Origin: Streptomyces sp. B1I3
Lineage (GTDB): Bacteria; Actinomycetota; Actinomycetes; Streptomycetales; Streptomycetaceae
Length of the DNA: 64,000 nt
Direction of reading: 5' to 3'
NCBI RefSeq assembly: GCF_030816615.1
Contig: NZ_JAUSYD010000001.1
Span: forward strand, 6,842,501-6,906,500
The translations under genes were made by a program, and so were the position numbers. The notes beneath the pieces were generated by a model that saw only the letters and a program-made list of their open reading frames with translations, ran no database searches and was not told the origin of the DNA. Every line of letters begins with the position of its first letter. The stretch's first letter is position 1. Shown piece by piece: positions 59,886-64,000 of the stretch.

Positions 59886-59957
59886 GGGGGCAGGCCGCCC
59901 CGCTGAGGGAGCAGCCCCGCTGTGGAGGCGGCCCTCCGTGCGGCATGATCGCCGCCC

Positions 59958-60599
59958 ATGAGAGCACTGCTCGGGGTACCACTCCCCGGACACCGCCCCT
60001 CTGACAACGGCGGCAGCGGCAACGGCCAGGACGACGCGTGGGTGAACGACGACGGCGATGTGCTGTCGGTGCACTACTTCGGCCTACCCCCGGATCTTCC
60101 GACGGGCCTGGACGACGGTCCGGCACTGCGCAGCACACTCACCCACCGGACCGCGCAGGCGGGCGGCGGGCTGATCGAGGCGTCGGTGAAGAGGCTGGGC
60201 GAGCTGCCGGCCCTCCGGCAGATACTCAAGCTGCCACTGCCCCGGCGGACCACCGGACAGGCGTTCATCGGCAGTTACACGGTGCCGCGTGCGGGCTGCA
60301 GCACGGTGGTCGAGGTCCAGGCCCCGGAGCGGGGGATGACAGGCAGGCGGGAGGCCGTGATCCTCGCCGAGGTCGGCCCCGACCGGTACTACCGGCCGCA
60401 CCCGTACGCCCCGGACGTGCAGGGTGGCCTTCCCTTCCACGCAGCCGACCATGCCCGGTGGGACGAGAAGTTCCCCGACCATCCGCTCAGCCGGGTACGC
60501 CGTACCCTCGACGCGCTCGCCCAAATGGTCACCCTGAAACCTGCGTTCGCCGCACGCGCGCCCTTCGCCGGCCCTGCTGCCCATGACGCCGGGGTGTGA
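59958..60599 (+). CDS. Hypothetical protein
   Basis: A 213-residue protein that I do not recognise. MRALLGVPLPGHRPSDNGGS opens it, DDAWVNDDGDVLSVHYFGLP follows, and IGSYTVPRAGCSTVVEVQAP and VLAEVGPDRYYRPHPYAPD-like stretches suggest a beta-rich fold. No signal peptide or membrane segment. Codon use is good. Its 3' end faces the minisatellite. Confidence 0.65.
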   Translation: MRALLGVPLPGHRPSDNGGSGNGQDDAWVNDDGDVLSVHYFGLPPDLPTGLDDGPALRSTLTHRTAQAGGGLIEASVKRLGELPALRQILKLPLPRRTTGQAFIGSYTVPRAGCSTVVEVQAPERGMTGRREAVILAEVGPDRYYRPHPYAPDVQGGLPFHAADHARWDEKFPDHPLSRVRRTLDALAQMVTLKPAFAARAPFAGPAAHDAGV

Positions 60600-60699
60600 C
60601 GAGCAGCTCGCCCGCGGCAGCGCCGCCGCTCGCGTAGGCCGGGGCGGCGACGCCCACGCGGAGAAGTGGCCGGCCGAGCCCGCCCACCGACGGAGCGCT
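60600..60699. other. Short gap between the hypothetical gene and the minisatellite
   Basis: About 100 bp with no gene or clear signal. Confidence 0.5.
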
Positions 60700-60955
60700 C
60701 CGGCCAGCAACCGCGTGGCCGGGCGGACGGGCATCAGACCGGCGCTCCGGCCAGCAACCGCGTGGCCGGGCGGACGGGCATCAGACCGGCGCTCCGGCCA
60801 GCAACCGCGTGGCCGGGCGGACGGGCATCAGACCGGCGCTCCGGCCAGCAACCGCGTGGCCGGGCGGACGGACATCAGACCGGCACGCCGGCCAGCAACC
60901 GCGTGGCCGGGCGGACGGACATCAGACCGGCACGCCGGCCAGCAACCGCGTGACC
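60700..60955. repeat. 47-bp minisatellite chaining 15-codon mini-ORFs
   Basis: Copies start at 60700, 60747, 60794, 60841, 60888 and 60935 (the last only about 21 bp), spaced exactly 47 bp apart, with only a few differences. The unit begins CCGGCCAGCAACCGCGTGG. The minus strand of each unit reads as a 15-codon frame, MSVRPATRLLAGVPV or MPVRPATRLLAGAPV, whose stop shares its A with the next unit's start (TGATG). The first follows directly on the monooxygenase stop at 60922, and the repeat evidently arose from the last codons of that gene (TRLLAGVPV). Confidence 0.93.
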
Positions 60956-61998
60956 GAACGGACCGCCGCCCGCCCGGCCCGGTTGGCGCCGATCGTGCTG
61001 GCGGAGGGCCCGTACCCGACGAGATGCACGCGCGCGTCCCTCACGGCCCGGGTGTCCTCGACCCGTATCCCGCCACCCGGCTCCCGAAGCCGCAGGGGTG
61101 CCAGGTGATCGACGGCGGCCCGGAAGCCGGTGGCCCACAGGATCACATCGGCCTCGACCGCACGGCCGTCGGCCCAGACCACTCCGCTCGGAGTGATCCG
61201 GTCGAACATGGGGAGCCGATCGAGGACTCCTTCGGCGCGTGCGCGCCGGACGGCATCGTTCAGCGGCAGCCCGGTCACACTCACCACGCTCTGCGGAGGG
61301 AGGCCGCGCCGCACACGTTCCTCCACCATGGCCACGGCCGCCCGCCCCTGTTCCTCGCCGAAGGGGCCCTCCCGGAACACCGGAGGCCGCCGCGTCACCC
61401 AGTGCGTGGCCGCGGCCACCTCGGCGATCTCCATGAGGTGCTGGGTGCCCGAGGCGCCGCCACCGACCACGACCACCCGCAGGCCGGCGAACTCGGAGGG
61501 ACCCGGGTAGTTCGCGGTGTGCAACTGCCGCCCCCGGAAGGTCTCCTGGCCGGGATAACGCGGCCAGAAGGGCCGGCCCCACGTGCCGGTGGCGTTGATC
61601 AGCGCACGCGTGGCGTACTTACCCTCGGACGTCTCGACAAGCAGCCGGCCGCCCTCACCCTCGCGCACGGCGCTCACCTCGACCGGCCGGTGCACCCGCA
61701 GGCCGAAGCGCTCCTCGTACGCGTCGAAGTACGCGCCGATCACCTCCGACGACGGCCGGCCGTCGTCGGCGCCCGCGAGCTCCATGCCGGGCAGGGAGTG
61801 CATACCGTGCACCTTGCCGTACGTGAGGGAGGGCCAGCGGAACTGCCAGGCGCCACCCGGCCGGGGGGCGTGATCGAACACGACGAAGTCCCGGTCCGGC
61901 CCGAAACCGGCGCGCCCCAGGTGGTAGGCGGCGGACAGGCCGGCCTGTCCTGCCCCGATCACTACCACGTCCAGCTCGCGCACCCCAAAGTCGTTCAC
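60922..61998 (-). CDS. FAD-dependent (flavin-type) monooxygenase
   Basis: A 358-residue flavoprotein. The first Rossmann motif is VVVIGAGQAGLSAAYHLGRA and the second is VVVVGGGASGTQHLMEIAEV. DVILWATGFRAAVDHL is the ATG motif common to flavin monooxygenases and trimethylamine or cyclic-ketone oxidising enzymes. GGAWQFRWPSLTYGKVHGMH is a typical substrate-side loop. Substrate unknown. The start is taken as GTG 61998; an alternative is a GTG a few codons downstream. The last codons are repeated in the downstream minisatellite. Confidence 0.88.
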   Translation of the reverse strand: MNDFGVRELDVVVIGAGQAGLSAAYHLGRAGFGPDRDFVVFDHAPRPGGAWQFRWPSLTYGKVHGMHSLPGMELAGADDGRPSSEVIGAYFDAYEERFGLRVHRPVEVSAVREGEGGRLLVETSEGKYATRALINATGTWGRPFWPRYPGQETFRGRQLHTANYPGPSEFAGLRVVVVGGGASGTQHLMEIAEVAAATHWVTRRPPVFREGPFGEEQGRAAVAMVEERVRRGLPPQSVVSVTGLPLNDAVRRARAEGVLDRLPMFDRITPSGVVWADGRAVEADVILWATGFRAAVDHLAPLRLREPGGGIRVEDTRAVRDARVHLVGYGPSASTIGANRAGRAAVRSVTRLLAGVPV

Positions 61999-62071
61999 CC
62001 TTCTACCAACTCTGGGCGGGTCCTGGATCTTCCCGGCGGCGCACCCGTACCACCGGCGTCAGAATGGGGCC

Positions 62072-62494
62072 ATGCCCGATTCCTTTGCCACCCACGTCCT
62101 GCACATCACCACCGGACGGACCGAGACGGTCACCGACCTGACGGCTGAGTGCGAACGCTTCCTCGCCGACGCCGCTCACGGCCGGGACGGCCTGCTCAAC
62201 GTCTTCGTGCCCCACGCCACGGCCGGTATCGCCGTCCTGGAGACCGGAGCCGGCAGTGACGACGACCTCCTCGCGGCCCTGCAGACCCTGCTCCCCGCCG
62301 ACGACCGCTGGCACCACCGCCACGGCAGCCCGGGCCACGGCCGCGACCACGTCCTGCCCGCCCTCGTGCCACCGCACGCCACGCTGCCGGTGATCGGGGG
62401 GCGGCTGGAGCTCGGGACGTGGCAGTCGGTGTGCCTGGTGGACACGAACATGGCTAAAGACAACCGTCAGGTGCGTCTGAGCTTCCTGGGCTGA
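62072..62494 (+). CDS. yjbQ: YjbQ/UPF0047 family protein
   Basis: A 140-residue protein. LLNVFVPHATAGIAVLETGA is the family's signature and DDRWHHRHGSPGHGRDHVLP its His-rich metal site. The last 15 residues (NMAKDNRQVRLSFLG) differ from the usual NRDNPxRxVRLSFL ending and their DNA is less GC-rich than the rest. This is compatible with an integration event that rewrote the 3' end. Some family members have secondary thiamine-phosphate synthase activity. Confidence 0.9.
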   Translation: MPDSFATHVLHITTGRTETVTDLTAECERFLADAAHGRDGLLNVFVPHATAGIAVLETGAGSDDDLLAALQTLLPADDRWHHRHGSPGHGRDHVLPALVPPHATLPVIGGRLELGTWQSVCLVDTNMAKDNRQVRLSFLG

Positions 62495-62500
62495 CCAAGA
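62440..62500. other. Candidate attachment junction at the 3' end of yjbQ
   Basis: The codons around GACACGAACATGGCTAAAG are AT-richer than the gene body, and the integrase gene starts just 67 bp past the stop codon. Integrases of this size usually lie next to their own att site. The exact core cannot be determined without the other junction or an empty site. Confidence 0.35.
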
Positions 62501-62561
62501 TCGTTCAGCTGGGTCGTGCCGCCGATTCTCCGTACCATGCGCGCTCGAACGGAGAGAAGAA

Positions 62562-64000
62562 ATGCGCGGTACGGACCTCAATGCGATCGAACGACCCTAC
62601 GACGGATGCGGCAAGTGCCTGCTCGGAGTGCGGCGGCTGTCGCGCGTGAAGCTGGCGACGTCTTCGCCTGAGCGCCAGCGCGAGAACGTCCTCGCTGCCG
62701 CCGCCTCCGTCGGTGCCCACATCATCGGCTGGGCGGACGACTGGGAGGTCTCCGGCGCCACCGATCCCGTGACCCGTCCCAGCCTGGGCCCGTGGCTCCG
62801 TGACGAGAAGGGCCCGTACGACGGCTTGGTCGCCGCAGCGGTGGACCGGCTCGGTCGCAACGTCGTCGACTGCCTGAACACCGGCTACAAGATGCGGGAC
62901 GAGAAGAAGATGCTCGTCACGTACGGGCACGACGGAGCCTGGAACCTCGACGACCCCGCCGACGAGAACCGTTTCACCATGGAAGCCTGGGGCGCGCAGA
63001 TGGAACTGCGCGCGATCCAGCGCAGGAACCGTGACGCCACCGTCAAGACCCGTGCCGCCAGCCGCCCGAAGGGCAAGCCGTCGTACGGCTTCCAGTACGT
63101 GCGGAAGGTAATGGGAGGGAAGATCGATCAGGTCGAACTGCACCCGCATGCGTCGGAAGTGCTGCGGAACGTCGCCCGCCGCATCCTTGCCGATCCGGAC
63201 AACGTCACCTGCAGCAGCGAGGCCGCGCGTCTCAACCGTGCCGGGGAACCGTCACCCGCGGATCACCTGGCCGTGATGTACGGCAAGCCGGCAGGTGGAC
63301 GACCGTGGTCGCCGCAGAGCCTGAAGAACATCCTTCTGTCGGAAGCCACCCTCGGGTATCTGATGCACCGCGACAGGCCCGTCCTCGGCAGGGGGGACGG
63401 TCACCCCGTACGGCTCTGCGAGGGGCTGTGGGACCGGGCCACACACGAGGCGCTCAGGAGCGCCATCCTCTCCCGGAAGGCTCCCTGGACCCGCCGCTCC
63501 AACCGCGAATACCTGTTGACCACGGTCGCCCTGTGCGGGCAGTGCCATACGCGGCTCTACACCCAGACGTCGCAGGGCGCCCCACCGCGCTACACGTGTA
63601 CGGCGCGGAACAAGGGCTGGCTTCAGGCGCAGCACTGCCGACCTGCACCCCTCATCAACGCTCACCTTCTGGACGCCTACGTCGAGGAGTGGTTCCTCCG
63701 AGAGTTGGGTGACGGCGTGATCTACGAGACGGTGTATGACCCGGGCAACGGCATCGCCGAGCGCGTGGCGGAGAACCGGGCCAGCCGTGAACGGCTGCGA
63801 GCCGACCGTGACGCCGGGCTGTACGACGCCCCGGACGACGCGGTGTGGTTCCGGGACCGATACGCCGCTTTGGGACGGGAGTTGGCCGCTCTCGAGGCTG
63901 AGCCGAGGCGGGCGCCTGGCATGGTCCGGCGGCCGACCGGCGAGACGGTCGCCGACCGTTGGTTCCGCGCTGCGGATGTACAGGCGCGAAAGGAGATCCT
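62562..64000 (+). CDS. Large serine integrase (partial, continues beyond window)
   Basis: 479 codons are visible with no stop. GVRRLSRVKLATSSPERQRE places the catalytic Ser at residue 27, and AAVDRLGRNVVDCL carries the conserved Arg pair of serine recombinases. A recombinase domain follows (KPSYGFQYVRKV, WSPQSLKNILLSEATLGYLM), then a zinc ribbon with Cys324 and Cys327 (CGQC), Cys346 and Cys359. A coiled-coil-like Arg/Glu-rich segment is beginning at the window end (RVAENRASRERLRADRDAG). ATG 62562 has GGAGAG five bases upstream. Likely the integrase of a phage or ICE entering to the right. Confidence 0.9.
   Translation, partial: MRGTDLNAIERPYDGCGKCLLGVRRLSRVKLATSSPERQRENVLAAAASVGAHIIGWADDWEVSGATDPVTRPSLGPWLRDEKGPYDGLVAAAVDRLGRNVVDCLNTGYKMRDEKKMLVTYGHDGAWNLDDPADENRFTMEAWGAQMELRAIQRRNRDATVKTRAASRPKGKPSYGFQYVRKVMGGKIDQVELHPHASEVLRNVARRILADPDNVTCSSEAARLNRAGEPSPADHLAVMYGKPAGGRPWSPQSLKNILLSEATLGYLMHRDRPVLGRGDGHPVRLCEGLWDRATHEALRSAILSRKAPWTRRSNREYLLTTVALCGQCHTRLYTQTSQGAPPRYTCTARNKGWLQAQHCRPAPLINAHLLDAYVEEWFLRELGDGVIYETVYDPGNGIAERVAENRASRERLRADRDAGLYDAPDDAVWFRDRYAALGRELAALEAEPRRAPGMVRRPTGETVADRWFRAADVQARKEI

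Noticed and set aside
60084..60734. A 216-codon minus-strand frame starting in the minisatellite
   Set aside because: It is antisense to the 59958-60599 gene, has no ribosome binding site, and exists because the last repeat unit lacks its stop.
60700..60955. CRISPR array
   Set aside because: The repeats are directly contiguous 47-bp units with no unique spacers and no cas genes nearby.
62495..62561. tRNA gene as attachment site before the integrase
   Set aside because: No cloverleaf, CCA-less acceptor stem or T-loop (GGTTCGAATCC-like) can be folded in this 67-bp gap.

Overview
The window is high-GC chromosomal DNA from an actinomycete, almost certainly a Streptomyces. The signs are strong G/C bias at third codon positions, frequent GTG/TTG starts, GGAGG-type ribosome binding sites, perfect GC hairpins without a U-tract, a Streptomyces-type urease cluster (ureABCFGD without ureE), a bioB-bioA-bioD operon divergent from bioF, and a MurT/GatD pair. 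The gene order recalls the bio / ure / tripeptidyl-aminopeptidase / pfk neighbourhood of S. coelicolor; that is from memory, not from an alignment. Most of the window is ordinary core-arm chromosome. Only the right-hand end, from about 62.45 kb, looks like a mobile element.

Layout. 0-3.7 kb: the tail of an ECF sigma factor, a GntR/HutC regulator with a good promoter and a DasR-like operator, a ROK regulator, and a decayed or unassigned stretch. 4-9.8 kb: purB-mug, an SGNH hydrolase, and two coupled CorC/HlyC-type membrane proteins behind a candidate structured leader. 10-12.1 kb: an acetyltransferase, a small ribbon-helix-helix antitoxin with a degenerate Fic-like toxin, and a methyltransferase. 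12.1-16.7 kb: biotin synthesis. 17-20.7 kb: an RsbW-like ATPase, a LysR/LysE divergent pair, an NlpC/P60 hydrolase behind a c-di-AMP (ydaO) riboswitch, and a decayed clpP copy. 21.6-28.2 kb: the urease operon with candidate regulatory sites, then a secreted tripeptidyl aminopeptidase.

28-36.5 kb: an epimerase/reductase, a PlsC acyltransferase, a CtaG-like membrane protein with a 52-residue membrane neighbour, phosphofructokinase, the MurT-GatD lipid II amidation complex, peptide deformylase and a TetR regulator. 36.6-44.2 kb: acyl-CoA dehydrogenase behind a clear palindromic operator, glutathione peroxidase, small regulators and enzymes, a ClC chloride channel whose 3' end overlaps a convergent membrane-protein gene, and a DUF389 protein that appears translationally coupled to a 32-codon leader ORF. 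44.1-51.6 kb: a MITE-like inverted repeat, acyl-CoA thioesterase, a Ski2-like helicase, a YdjM-type hydrolase, an ATP-dependent DNA ligase and NDH-2. 51.7-60 kb: a heterodimeric ABC exporter with strongly asymmetric ATP sites, a Tat-exported GH109-like protein, and a MarR/ABC exporter divergent pair. 60-64 kb: a 47-bp minisatellite at the 3' end of a flavin monooxygenase, YjbQ, and the start of a large serine integrase.

No CRISPR array, rRNA, tRNA or obvious secondary-metabolite cluster was seen. The most unusual items are the stop-start chained minisatellite, the ABC pair in which one half has lost Walker A and the other has lost LSGGQ, the degenerate Fic TA module, the two leader-ORF arrangements (CorC and DUF389), and the integrase junction in yjbQ.
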